From JBLIRR01 sp049472395 (GTDB taxonomy: Bacteria > SZUA-182 > DTGQ01 > JBLIRR01), in contig JBLIRR010000008.1 in NCBI GenBank assembly GCA_049472395.1, positions 149,462-213,461 on the forward strand: DNA of 64,000 nucleotides, in the 5' to 3' direction. Both the position numbers and the translations under genes were made by a program. Under the pieces are notes generated by a model that was not told the DNA's origin, searched no databases, and was given only the letters and a program-made list of their open reading frames with translations. Shown in pieces: positions 34,581 to 44,839 of the stretch; the stretch's first letter is position 1, and the number at the start of each line of letters is the position of its first letter.

Positions 34581-37406
34581 ATGATGAAAAAGCAACGCAT
34601 AATATCGGTTTTTATCCTGCTTATATTTTATTGCTCTTTAGTGAGTATTTCCTTATTACTTAACCAAAACTGCTGCGCCGAAGATTTTTTCTCCCCTTTC
34701 ATTTCAAGCTCTCACCCTGGAGGTGTAACATTTCCACAATATCCTATTGATCAGACAACCTTTTTTACGTCCATTGACTCATCCTCTTCCACTTCACTGG
34801 TTCAAAAAGCTTCAAAAAGGCAACGACTGGTGAGTTTTGTTGAAACAGACAAGTCTGTGTACTTTTCAGAAGAGCCGGTTATTATCATCTTTACGGTAAA
34901 AAATGAAGGAGATGGCCCCCTTTTTATGGATTTTTCATCTCCTCAACAATTTGACGCAGTGGTGAAAAGTGATGCAGGTGTAATGTGGCGGCTCTCTTTG
35001 CATATGCCCTATGATCTGACAGCATCCTCCTTTATGTTAGCTCCGGGCGAGGAGAAAACCTTTGAAATCCAATGGAACCAGCAGGACAATGAGAGTATGA
35101 GTGTGCCATTCGGTATTTATAAAATAGAAGTTCTTGCCATGTTGATCGACACCCACGATCAAACAAGCACGTATACCTATATTACCATTAAAGACCTGCC
35201 TAAATTCACCAGTTGTCAAGAGCTTAAAAGAAGATTAAGAGAGCTTATCTTTCAGGAGGAACCTCACATGCGTTTAGTGTCTTTGGCAGATGAGTCTTTC
35301 TCCGATGGATCGGCTGCTCCCTCCGAGGTTCTCCCTGTTTTTTTGGCTACTAAATCTGTCACCGATGAATCTTCGGATGAGGGACCTTTTCTTGGTGAGG
35401 CCTCGCCCGGCGGCTCTGGATCAGATGATTTCCCCTGGTCGCGTCCTCCCTGGCCTTTGCCCACACCGGGCACGAAAGGTGGTACACTTTTAGGAACACA
35501 AGTCCAGGCATTATACACATTACCTGCCATGGCCCCTGCACTCGGCTTCGGAGTAGCCAGTAGCTTCGGAGTGACCAGTAGATACGCCCCTGCTTATGTC
35601 GGTGCCGGCTTGGGAGTGGTCGCAGGATACGCCCCTGCTTATGGCGGAGCTGGCTCTGGAGGAGCTTCAGTATTGAGTCCCGCTTTTCCCGGGACAGCCG
35701 GTTATGGATTGACCCCGATCTCTGTGTGGAGTTACAGCAGCGGCTCTGATTCTGTATTTAATAAGGTATCTAATACAATATCTAATACGTCATTTAATAC
35801 GACATATAGCAGCAGTAGCTTCCCTTTCAGATACAGGCGTGGGAAAAGTAGCATGAGCAATGCGAATGACTATTCGATGACTACTACTTTGATAGCTGGA
35901 GTGGATGAAGGTGACAGCATCAAAAATGACGGAATATATATTTATATGATAAAGGGGAAGAACGTGAGGATTATCAGAGGCATGCCCTCTCACAATCTGA
36001 CAGAGCTTCCTCCCATAAGTTATGAAGACACGAGTTTTACTCCTACCTTTCTCTATATAAATAAAGATACCCTGATTGTTGTGGGAGAGGAGCCTTGCGG
36101 CATGACGCCTATGGGCTATGCCGATGGAACTGTTGTAATGTCCTATTACCGGGAAAGACCCGCTTATACCAGGATATTTATTTATGACATTACGGATCGC
36201 TCACAGATTGTTCAGAAAAGAACTATCAAATTTGGAGCCCGGTATGTCGAGTCAAGGAAAGTTGATCATACCCTTTATTTGATTATGAATGACGATCCCC
36301 CCTATTATTTAGAGGAGAACCTTACCAACCCGCAGGATTTTGTCCCAATGTATAGTGATTCTTCCATACATTCTGAGGATGAAGGCGATCTTATATGTGA
36401 GTGTAATAAGGTGGCCTATTTCCCCGACGATAGAAAGCCCTATTATTTCATTATAGTGAGCATTTGCTTGGATGATCCGGAAAAGGAGATTGGTAGGCGA
36501 TTGATTGTGGGTGGAAGTGAAAATATTTACTGGTCGACAAAAAGCATGTATGTGACAAGCACGATTTCTTCAGAGGAAAATCGAGATACCCACTCTATGG
36601 TGGTCTATAAATTTAGATTGGATAATGAATCTGTGACCTATGCGGGCCATGCGGAAATGGGAGGAGTGCTCACCGACCAATTGAGCCTTGATGAATATAA
36701 TGACCAGGTGAGAATAGCAGTAACTAAGGAATCATCATCAGGCAGGACTCTCTCTCTCCTTATCCTTGATGAGAGGATGAAATTGAAAGGTATCTTTGAG
36801 GATATCGCTCCTCGTGATCAGATTGAATCTGTGCGGTTTATAGGGAGCAGAGCCTATATGGTAGAGTCTGGTCCTCCTAATCTTTTCTCCGTAATATCCT
36901 TAGAAAATCAGGCAGACCCTAAAATTTCAGGCCAGCTCATGATCTCTGGCTCTATCGAATATTTACACCCATATGATGAGTATCGCATTATAAGCTTCGG
37001 CAGGGAGGTTGTTGACGGTATAGAGGAGGGGGTCACACTCACTCTCTTTGATGTGTCTGATATGCATCATCCTGTCAAAGTTTATAGCGAACTGATAGGC
37101 TCCATGGGAACAAATTCTCCGGTGCTGGATGATCATAAAGCCCTCGTAATGAGCCCGGAAAAAAATCTTATGGCCTTCCCCATTGTAGTAACTCAAGGCA
37201 TTGAGGATTACCATAATATCTTTAAAGGTTCCCATATTTACTCTATTGACAAGAATGGTTTTGAGAAAATAACTGAAATACCGGATGAGAGTATTGAAAG
37301 AATACTCTATATGGGTGATCATTACTATGTGGTATCGGAAAGTAAAATTACCGCCATAGGAATGCACACGTATACTGAAGATGCGAGTATTTCGCTAAAA
37401 AACTAA
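34581..37406 (+). CDS. Secreted protein with BsuPI-like and beta-propeller domains
   Basis: A 941-residue exported protein. After a signal peptide comes a BsuPI-type beta domain (about residues 85-200: LVSFVETDKSVYFSEEPVII, APGEEKTFEIQWNQ), then a Gly/Ala/Tyr/Pro-rich low-complexity stretch (about 280-400), and then a secreted beta-propeller domain marked by GVDEGDSIKNDGIYIYMIKG, the hallmark of this DUF-type propeller family. The N-terminal half of the low-complexity stretch has short Gly-Ala-Tyr-Ala-Pro-Ala-Tyr repeats. It faces the caspase-like gene tail to tail, four bases apart. Its role at the cell surface is unknown. Confidence 0.78.
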   Translation: MMKKQRIISVFILLIFYCSLVSISLLLNQNCCAEDFFSPFISSSHPGGVTFPQYPIDQTTFFTSIDSSSSTSLVQKASKRQRLVSFVETDKSVYFSEEPVIIIFTVKNEGDGPLFMDFSSPQQFDAVVKSDAGVMWRLSLHMPYDLTASSFMLAPGEEKTFEIQWNQQDNESMSVPFGIYKIEVLAMLIDTHDQTSTYTYITIKDLPKFTSCQELKRRLRELIFQEEPHMRLVSLADESFSDGSAAPSEVLPVFLATKSVTDESSDEGPFLGEASPGGSGSDDFPWSRPPWPLPTPGTKGGTLLGTQVQALYTLPAMAPALGFGVASSFGVTSRYAPAYVGAGLGVVAGYAPAYGGAGSGGASVLSPAFPGTAGYGLTPISVWSYSSGSDSVFNKVSNTISNTSFNTTYSSSSFPFRYRRGKSSMSNANDYSMTTTLIAGVDEGDSIKNDGIYIYMIKGKNVRIIRGMPSHNLTELPPISYEDTSFTPTFLYINKDTLIVVGEEPCGMTPMGYADGTVVMSYYRERPAYTRIFIYDITDRSQIVQKRTIKFGARYVESRKVDHTLYLIMNDDPPYYLEENLTNPQDFVPMYSDSSIHSEDEGDLICECNKVAYFPDDRKPYYFIIVSICLDDPEKEIGRRLIVGGSENIYWSTKSMYVTSTISSEENRDTHSMVVYKFRLDNESVTYAGHAEMGGVLTDQLSLDEYNDQVRIAVTKESSSGRTLSLLILDERMKLKGIFEDIAPRDQIESVRFIGSRAYMVESGPPNLFSVISLENQADPKISGQLMISGSIEYLHPYDEYRIISFGREVVDGIEEGVTLTLFDVSDMHHPVKVYSELIGSMGTNSPVLDDHKALVMSPEKNLMAFPIVVTQGIEDYHNIFKGSHIYSIDKNGFEKITEIPDESIERILYMGDHYYVVSESKITAIGMHTYTEDASISLKN

Positions 37407-37410
37407 TAAT

Positions 37411-40400
37411 TTACTTTGTAAGGTCATATACCTCATATGGTGTCAGCCGGATCTTTTCCCCTGCAGGGCTTCCGAAAAATCGGTAATTTGACCCCCATGT
37501 ACCATCCTGAGGATCACAGGTACTGAGTGTTTTTATGTGGCTAAGTTCGGGATCAGCGAGGATTTCAAAGGCGGAGAGATTTGATGTAAAATGATCCGGA
37601 TCAAAAAGGCCCTGTGGAAGGGTGTGAGGTGACGTAGGGTCCAAAAATCCTATTAAATGCAAGATGGGGCAGGTAAGTTCTTTAAGATCGAGATATAACA
37701 TTCCCGGCCCATGGGAATAAATGGCATTAAAGGTGTGTGATTCCATAAAATTAAGCACAGACTGATCCCCCCAGATTCCGGATGCACGATCATAGGAATA
37801 AACTTGATAGGAAATGTGGCTCTTGTGAACAATATTTGGCATCTCAACAATAGAGGGCATAAAAAAAAGATTCATCCCTTTATGCAAAGATAAGGAGACG
37901 GTGGGATAGAGGGGTGAGCTTGAATAAAATAAGACTTCATCAAGGTTGGATAGTCCATCCCCATCAAAATCCCCATCTGTCGGGAAATTAAGATCCTCAT
38001 CCGCATAGGGCAAGACAGTAAAAGGGATCTTATGGAGTTCCCATTCATCTCTATACTTACCTATAATATCCTGATAAGAGGTATCTTCTATGGCGCCGGG
38101 GTGCAAGGGTTTTCCCAAGCTCGTGTGTGTTAAATCAACGAATACAAAGTTGAGCGATTTGGCAGAAAGCCATAGCGTGGGATCGGCCACAGGAGCTCCT
38201 TTAAAATCATCCCCTTCATATATTTCGAGAGTAATCTTATTATAGGGAGGAAGGCTATTAAATTTATAGCAGTAGCTATCCGAATCCATAAGACGATAAT
38301 TATCGGGATAGACATAATTGCCATTGATGTGCCCCCTCATACTAATGATTCTTCCCAAAGGATCTTTTACCTGGGCAAGGAGGCTGGTAAACTCGCCAGC
38401 CTGAGGTTCTGAGACCGATAAGATATATTCCACGCCCTCGGATGGATAACTTGACGCACATGTGACTTCAAGGAGGCAGTAGCCATTTTCCTTAGGTGTA
38501 AAGGTACAATAATTATTTGCCCTAAGAGCTCTTCCTTGATCATAGAGGGGCCTGATATTAGGATCATAGAGGCTGAGTTGGACAAAATAGCCATACTCTG
38601 AAAGATCCTGGGCATATATCTCATATATAAGGTCTTTAAAGGCATAAAAATAAATCCAATCCATATCATGCTCAGATGAGAAGGTATGTCGCGCAGGCAG
38701 CGCATTGACTATAATCTCACAGGCAGGATTAGAAAGGAGGCAATTTGGGTCATTATCTGGCTCAAATGCATCCGCCCCTGTAACGGTTACGGGCCTTACA
38801 ATGCTCACCTTTTGCCATTCTGTCCAGTTTCTGCCTGCTTCAGATTCATCTTCAGTCTGTCCTTCAACCATAAAGTAGGCCTGATAATACTGAGGGATCG
38901 AGGGGATATCTGCGTAATAGAGTGAGGGATCCATCTCATCCTTGATAAGATCTATAATTATGCTATCTCGAGATAGCAGCGGCGAAAGAGAAGACAGTGC
39001 AACCCAGGCCTTATTTATCTGCGCGTCAGGATGGGCGATTAGGGAAAGACATATATTTTCATCCACTATCTGTGCACTACATGCTCCGAGCAGAGAGTAC
39101 TCCTCCCCAGGAATAGCAGCCGTACCAAGGTAATAGTTAAGATGACGATTAATGGTCTGATAATCCCTGGGGGATGTGTCGCCATAGTCAGACAAGAAAA
39201 GCTCTGGCATCTGCCTTGTAAGGGAGACAGCATTGTGAGCTATGCGAAAGGCTTGCGCCACTGTTCCCCCTGAAAGAATCCCTGAGAAAAAGAAGTTTGA
39301 AAAACAGGGAAAGAGACGTTGCTCCTCCCCAATAGGGAAGAACAACTTTTCCTGATCACTTCCGGCAAGGCCTGCCCAGTTCCTCTTCTCTTGCCAGCGA
39401 AAGGCAGATAAGAATGTACCGGCATATGGTGTATCTGTGAGAAGAAGAAGGTTTCGATTTGGATCAAGTATCCGGTCAAGCTCATAGGGAGAAATTCTTT
39501 CATCTGCGCTAAAATAAAAATGAGGTCCGTCATTATCTCTCTTAACCATACCAATGAGGTATAACAAGAATATCTGGCCTTCGGCAGAGTCGGGGATCAC
39601 CAGATCGGACCTGCTTCCGATCCTTCTTATCTGCTCTTCCTTAAGGCCTTTACCCTTGAGGATTGCCTCCGTCCGGGCAACTTGCCTGCTTACTCTATCA
39701 GCTTCATCGAAAGAGAAAAGATGAGGAGCGCTTTCACAGATGAGAGCTATTGTTCTATTCTCGCTTCTATCTCCCATGGATATCTTTTGGAAGGCCATCT
39801 TGGGTCGTCTACTTTTATCTTGAGCATAGATGGTGATATTATAGCTTGTTTCACCAGGGCATGGGTCCTTAGTGGTGAGCGTATAAACTCCTCCATAGGG
39901 ATAGTTAGGATCAGAGGTGAGGGAAAGGGAGATCTGCGGGGCTTCCGTGATTGCCCTTCCTTTTCTGTCTGACTGGGCCTGATGGATAGTCTCGATCACA
40001 GACCATACCCGGTTTATCCCGGTCAAAGCATAAACCCGGCATTTGATTTCAAGCTCTCCCTCTGAGCGGGATATGGCAGAGTCATAAATAACAGGCTTGC
40101 TCTCATCAATATAGTAAATACTTTTCTGATCCAATGACATAATACGATCAGGATCAGAAGCAAGGGGGGTTTGCCCCTCACGGGGAAGGAATCCCTTGGC
40201 GTAATCAAAGGCATCCATGAGACTGTGGGTCAAAAACCATTCATTAAAGAATGGATAAGAGAAGGAAACCATACCCTTGTTTAGATAATAGGCTGTCTGA
40301 TTCGAATCTGTGCTTGTGATGGTGATGAGCTTATCAGCCAGGTTTTCATCAGAGGCGTTACTTTTCCCTAACTCATGAAGAAAGCTTCCCGAATAACACG

Positions 40401-43400
40401 CATCATAGAGGAAAATAATGGTATCAATCCCGGTAGCAATCTCGGAGATCCACCCCGCCAGTGTAGTGCTGCTGAGCGCTTCAGTAGGATTTATGCGAAA
40501 GGAGCCCTGTTTTCCATGATCAACGAAGAAAAGGAGAAGTTCATCTGTTCCCCTCTGCCTGATCGTGCTGAATGCAGAGTATGGCCATTCAGGATCAAGC
40601 ACCTTTAGATGAGGATAGCCATCTATATCATCATAGTCTCCTTCACCGTCAAGGTCCTGAAGCAGATAGGGATTATAGTAATAAATCTCCCTTTTGCCAT
40701 ATCCCATAGCCCTCAACGTTCTGTAAGCGTGATTGGCGATGGTGTTGGTACTCTCCCAAAGATAATCTCCGCTCCCTTGATAACCCGCAATAATGACAGC
40801 CTGCTTTTTATTATCCGCAGAGTATGCGGGATCATCAATGAAGATTTGGAGCTCAAGTATGGCAGAGATGAGAAGGCCTGTATCATAAGGATCCGGGTAA
40901 CCGGTGAGGTTAAGGTAACCGTTCTTCTTCGGTTTTATCATATACCATGGCACTCCCTGTGAATCAAAAGAGATTGTGAAGCTTTCAAGATCAGAGGGAT
41001 CGATAATATCAGGCCCTGATGAGAAAAAAGCACAAGGAAAGATAAAGGGACTATAGTCGCCACTGGTATCTTTCCCGAGAATAGTAAGATATAAGGGACT
41101 GTGAGAGTCGATGGTGAGCTGCTCAATAGGGTTTTCCCCATCTTCAGAAAAGCTTAAAGAGATAAGACCGCTTCCCGTGTGCACCATCTGTGGGGCCTGG
41201 TTTGAAAAGGGGAATCCTTCCAGAGTCCACGACATGAGCATATTTCGGGCAGATATGAAAGCCTGTTCAGGATCAAAGCGTGAGCTTAGGGCTTCAATAA
41301 AGGCGGAGGTAAAGGATAGATAGCTGCTCGGTTGATGCCCTGGAGGAGTTGGTGAGCCATATGGCAGGGGAAGCTCAGAAAAATCCGGTTTGATATAAGA
41401 GGGCCCATCTCTTGTTGACGTAATTACACTTATAGGTTTGCCTTCCTTTATAAGATCATCTATGAAACTCCCTGATGCACCGGATTCCATAATGATTATT
41501 GTTGGTCGCTGAATGAGAGGGCTTAAATCTTGGGCTGCTATTACCTCATCAGGCATGATCTGGAAACGGTCCTCTGCCCCATGGCCTATGAGGCAGATAT
41601 AGAGGGGACCAGCGTGGGAAGTTCCTACTTGCCAATTATACAGAGTATCTAAAAATTCTTCTTTCGTTGGTGTTGAATCATCAACCACCAGTTGGTTAAT
41701 AATGCCATCATTATCAATATCCTGGAAGGGGAACGGATTTTGATACCAAATGTCGTATGCTTCATACCCATTATTGATAAATGTCTTATACACATGATTT
41801 GCCTGGGCTTGAGTAGCTGGCCACAGGCTGTTCTCAGGGCTTGCACCTCCACCTGCAACCAAGATGAGATTTCCCTTTAAGGAGGAGCCCTTCTCAAGCT
41901 TAAGCTTCAATAGACCATTCTGCCGATCAGCTACATACACAAAATCACCAGCTACTACCACATCCTCTGCTGTGCTTGGACTATCCCAACTCCCTATGAT
42001 TCTTGGTGCATCCTTGCTCCTGATATTGATTATCTGAAGTCCACTCTCCAAATCAGCAACATACGCATAGTCCCCCACAATGCATACCCTTTGGGCACGG
42101 CCAGGTGTTGCACAGCTTCCCACAATCCGGGGAAGATTCTTTGCATGAATATCGATGATTTGTAATCCTTCATCTAAATCAGCAACATACGCATAATCTC
42201 CCACAACACTCACGTCCAAGGCATAGCCGGGTGTATCACAATTTCCTATGATCTGAGGTTCCTCTTTGTTACTGATATCGATGATTTGAAGAAGGCTATA
42301 ACTCTTATTGAATTCATCATAGGCATTGACAACATATGCACAATCATCCTTGACGGTTACATATCGTGCTCCGGGAGTATCGCAGGTTCCCACGATCTCC
42401 GGTTCTCTTTTGTTGGTGATATCTATAATCTGAAGATCTCCATCAGCCATATAGGCATAATTACCCGCAATAGTAACACTATTGGCATAGCCGGGAGTAC
42501 TACAGTTTCCTATAGCCACCGGCCCCTCCTTATTGCCAATATCAATAATCTGTAAGCCACTCTCCCAATCAGCCACGTATGCATAGTCATCCGCTATGGC
42601 AACGTCTCTTGCTAATCCTGGTGTAGTGCATATACCTACTGGCCTCGGACCATTCTTGTTGCTGGTATGGATAATCTGCACCCCCATGTACTCATCAGCC
42701 ATATATGCATATTCGCCTGAGATAGCCACAGCAGCCACAGAGCCCGTGGCATAAAAACATTGTTCGGAGCGCGGGCCCTCCTTGCTGTGAATATCAATAA
42801 TATGCACACCATAATTCCAATCAGCAATATAGGCGTAGTCACCTTCTACGGCAATAGCCAGTGCACTCCCAGGGGTGCCGCAACTTCCCACAGGTATTGG
42901 GGAATCCTTATCCCTGATATTGATGATGTGAACGCCACTTAACCCATCGGCAACATACGCATAATCACCGGCAACGGAGATGCCGAGTGCAAAGAAGCCG
43001 AGCATAGTATAGCTTCCCACTATAGCGGGCTCATATTTATTGCTGATATCGACGATCTGAAGGCCTCCTCCTCCATCGGCAACATACGCATAATTTCCCT
43101 CTATTGCCATGCTTTGGGCATTACCTGGCGTATTACAGGTCCCTAGGAGAGCAGGTTCATGTATGGTGCTTATATCGATAATATGAATACCGCTTATCCC
43201 ATCAGCAACATAGAGATAGGTACCCACTGCTGTCACATCCCATGCCTCGCCCAGGGTATCATAGCTTCCTACTATTCTTGGCTCGCTCTTTTTGCTGATA
43301 TCGATAATTCGTAAGCTATGATCATACCCATCAGCTATATAGGCATAATCACCTGCTATTGAGACATCGCGTATATCAACGTGGGTTTTACAGCTCCCAA

Positions 43401-44643
43401 CTTTTCTCGGTTCACTCTTTTTGCTGATATCGATAATCTGTAAGCTCCCATTATACCCATCAGCGATATACACGTAGCCGTCAGCTATGTCAAGACCATA
43501 GGCTGCTCCAAAAAGAATATCATATGTCCCGATAAGATCAGGCTTATCTTTATTTTTAATATCAATAATCTGCAGACCGCATCCCCCATCAGCTACATAG
43601 GCATAATCTCCTTCTATGGCAACGTCGAGAGCAAGGTTTGGGGTATTGTAGCTACCTATAATCTCTGGCCCGTTTTTGGTACGAATATTAATAATGCATA
43701 AATTCCCATTCCTCTCTGCAACATACGCATACTCGTCATCCAGAAAAACACTTGATGCAAAGCCAAAGAGAGCAAACCCTCCCGTCATTTCCGGCTCATT
43801 TTTATCGGTGATATCAATAATCTGCAGGCCGCATTTGCCATCTGCAATATACGCATAGTCATCTTCTATGGCAAGGTCCTGAGCAAAACCTGGAGTATCA
43901 AAGAATCCTCTGGGAGCGGGCTTATTTTTATTGGCGATGTCAATAATCTGCAAGCCCCCTTCCCCAATCGCTGCATAAATATAATCATCCTCTATGGCTA
44001 TGGCATGGGCATAGTCGAGTGTGACGCTCTTTCCGATAATATTTGCACCGCTCTTGTTCCTGACATCGATAATGAGCACGCCTCCATTCCCATCAACAAC
44101 ATAAGCGTAATTGCCCACTACGGCCACATCTTCCGCATTGTCCACAGTATCACAACTCCCTATGGCCTGAGGCCTCTCTTTATTGCTGACATCGATAATC
44201 TGCAGGCCCCCTTTCCCATCAGCTATATAGGCATATTCCTCTGTTACGGCTAATCCTGCCGCAAAGCCAGGAGTATCGCATTGAGCCATATAATACGGCC
44301 TTTCAGGATTATGCGCATTAATAATATAGAGTCCACTCTCACCCCGTGTTACATAAATACAATCATAAATCTCTAAATCATGGCACTCTCCAAGAGGGAT
44401 GAAAGAGGCAACGGAGTTCGTCGTAATATTATAGCTTACTATACCCTTAGATGTGGCACAAAAGGCATACTTCCGGCTTCTTTCCTCGTCCTCCCATACC
44501 TTCACAGCACGAAGATTCCCATAGTTATTCCATTGGCCAATTAATCCGACCTCAAATATATCGTCTTCAGCAGCAAGGTCACAGGGAGGAAATATCCACA
44601 CAACCATAAAAACCAGAATAAAAAGATAAGGCCGCCTTTTCAT
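37411..44643 (-). CDS. Giant LVIVD-repeat protein with three caspase-like domains
   Basis: A 2410-residue exported protein (signal peptide ending at about PPCDLAAE). Residues about 50-905 contain about 20 LVIVD repeats of about 42 residues (core GDYAYVADGxxGLQIIDI), forming a propeller. Three caspase/C13-like domains follow. The first keeps His1021 (GHG) but has Gly1055 where Cys is expected (ESGASG). The second has His1376 (DHG) and Cys1416 (DACYSG), both intact. The third has GMV and Pro1739 (DTPYAG), both catalytic residues lost. A PPC-like domain lies near 1985 and a beta-rich end follows. No membrane anchor is seen. It is probably a secreted or surface protease whose dead domains are structural or regulatory. 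The gene is convergent with the beta-propeller gene. Confidence 0.8.
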   Translation of the reverse strand: MKRRPYLFILVFMVVWIFPPCDLAAEDDIFEVGLIGQWNNYGNLRAVKVWEDEERSRKYAFCATSKGIVSYNITTNSVASFIPLGECHDLEIYDCIYVTRGESGLYIINAHNPERPYYMAQCDTPGFAAGLAVTEEYAYIADGKGGLQIIDVSNKERPQAIGSCDTVDNAEDVAVVGNYAYVVDGNGGVLIIDVRNKSGANIIGKSVTLDYAHAIAIEDDYIYAAIGEGGLQIIDIANKNKPAPRGFFDTPGFAQDLAIEDDYAYIADGKCGLQIIDITDKNEPEMTGGFALFGFASSVFLDDEYAYVAERNGNLCIINIRTKNGPEIIGSYNTPNLALDVAIEGDYAYVADGGCGLQIIDIKNKDKPDLIGTYDILFGAAYGLDIADGYVYIADGYNGSLQIIDISKKSEPRKVGSCKTHVDIRDVSIAGDYAYIADGYDHSLRIIDISKKSEPRIVGSYDTLGEAWDVTAVGTYLYVADGISGIHIIDISTIHEPALLGTCNTPGNAQSMAIEGNYAYVADGGGGLQIVDISNKYEPAIVGSYTMLGFFALGISVAGDYAYVADGLSGVHIINIRDKDSPIPVGSCGTPGSALAIAVEGDYAYIADWNYGVHIIDIHSKEGPRSEQCFYATGSVAAVAISGEYAYMADEYMGVQIIHTSNKNGPRPVGICTTPGLARDVAIADDYAYVADWESGLQIIDIGNKEGPVAIGNCSTPGYANSVTIAGNYAYMADGDLQIIDITNKREPEIVGTCDTPGARYVTVKDDCAYVVNAYDEFNKSYSLLQIIDISNKEEPQIIGNCDTPGYALDVSVVGDYAYVADLDEGLQIIDIHAKNLPRIVGSCATPGRAQRVCIVGDYAYVADLESGLQIINIRSKDAPRIIGSWDSPSTAEDVVVAGDFVYVADRQNGLLKLKLEKGSSLKGNLILVAGGGASPENSLWPATQAQANHVYKTFINNGYEAYDIWYQNPFPFQDIDNDGIINQLVVDDSTPTKEEFLDTLYNWQVGTSHAGPLYICLIGHGAEDRFQIMPDEVIAAQDLSPLIQRPTIIIMESGASGSFIDDLIKEGKPISVITSTRDGPSYIKPDFSELPLPYGSPTPPGHQPSSYLSFTSAFIEALSSRFDPEQAFISARNMLMSWTLEGFPFSNQAPQMVHTGSGLISLSFSEDGENPIEQLTIDSHSPLYLTILGKDTSGDYSPFIFPCAFFSSGPDIIDPSDLESFTISFDSQGVPWYMIKPKKNGYLNLTGYPDPYDTGLLISAILELQIFIDDPAYSADNKKQAVIIAGYQGSGDYLWESTNTIANHAYRTLRAMGYGKREIYYYNPYLLQDLDGEGDYDDIDGYPHLKVLDPEWPYSAFSTIRQRGTDELLLFFVDHGKQGSFRINPTEALSSTTLAGWISEIATGIDTIIFLYDACYSGSFLHELGKSNASDENLADKLITITSTDSNQTAYYLNKGMVSFSYPFFNEWFLTHSLMDAFDYAKGFLPREGQTPLASDPDRIMSLDQKSIYYIDESKPVIYDSAISRSEGELEIKCRVYALTGINRVWSVIETIHQAQSDRKGRAITEAPQISLSLTSDPNYPYGGVYTLTTKDPCPGETSYNITIYAQDKSRRPKMAFQKISMGDRSENRTIALICESAPHLFSFDEADRVSRQVARTEAILKGKGLKEEQIRRIGSRSDLVIPDSAEGQIFLLYLIGMVKRDNDGPHFYFSADERISPYELDRILDPNRNLLLLTDTPYAGTFLSAFRWQEKRNWAGLAGSDQEKLFFPIGEEQRLFPCFSNFFFSGILSGGTVAQAFRIAHNAVSLTRQMPELFLSDYGDTSPRDYQTINRHLNYYLGTAAIPGEEYSLLGACSAQIVDENICLSLIAHPDAQINKAWVALSSLSPLLSRDSIIIDLIKDEMDPSLYYADIPSIPQYYQAYFMVEGQTEDESEAGRNWTEWQKVSIVRPVTVTGADAFEPDNDPNCLLSNPACEIIVNALPARHTFSSEHDMDWIYFYAFKDLIYEIYAQDLSEYGYFVQLSLYDPNIRPLYDQGRALRANNYCTFTPKENGYCLLEVTCASSYPSEGVEYILSVSEPQAGEFTSLLAQVKDPLGRIISMRGHINGNYVYPDNYRLMDSDSYCYKFNSLPPYNKITLEIYEGDDFKGAPVADPTLWLSAKSLNFVFVDLTHTSLGKPLHPGAIEDTSYQDIIGKYRDEWELHKIPFTVLPYADEDLNFPTDGDFDGDGLSNLDEVLFYSSSPLYPTVSLSLHKGMNLFFMPSIVEMPNIVHKSHISYQVYSYDRASGIWGDQSVLNFMESHTFNAIYSHGPGMLYLDLKELTCPILHLIGFLDPTSPHTLPQGLFDPDHFTSNLSAFEILADPELSHIKTLSTCDPQDGTWGSNYRFFGSPAGEKIRLTPYEVYDLTK
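41890..44500 (-). repeat. Coding LVIVD repeat array, about 126-bp period
   Basis: About 20 diverged copies of a 42-codon unit inside the caspase-like gene, with the core A-Y-V-A-D-G and I-I-D-I. Some copies contain insertions, for example one with an extra 6-8 residues near 42290. It is protein-coding, not a CRISPR array. Confidence 0.85.
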
Positions 44644-44787
44644 TATGACTCCTGCATCTTATAAGGTGAACAGCATGACCAGTTACATACTTTTCTTGAT
44701 ATTAGTAGAGTTATATTAAATTTAACAATTTTTATAAGAAATATCAAGGATAAATTTTCACTTCCGTGTGTATATTAATTGACGAAA

Positions 44788-44818
44788 AAAAGGCAGAGTC
44801 AAAGTGGCTCTGCCTTTT
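44788..44818 (-). terminator. Rho-independent terminator of the VIT/vWA gene
   Basis: AAAAGGCAGAG (44788-44798) pairs perfectly with CTCTGCCTTTT (44808-44818). Read on the minus strand, the stem is followed by a run of seven T. It lies 22 bases beyond the stop of the minus-strand vWA gene. Confidence 0.85.
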
Positions 44819-44839
44819 AATTCTTTTCCTCTCCTTTCA

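Noticed and set aside
41890..44500. Regular 126-bp repeats as a CRISPR array
   Set aside because: The units are in-frame codons of a long ORF with LVIVD protein repeats and diverged sequence; there are no unique spacers.
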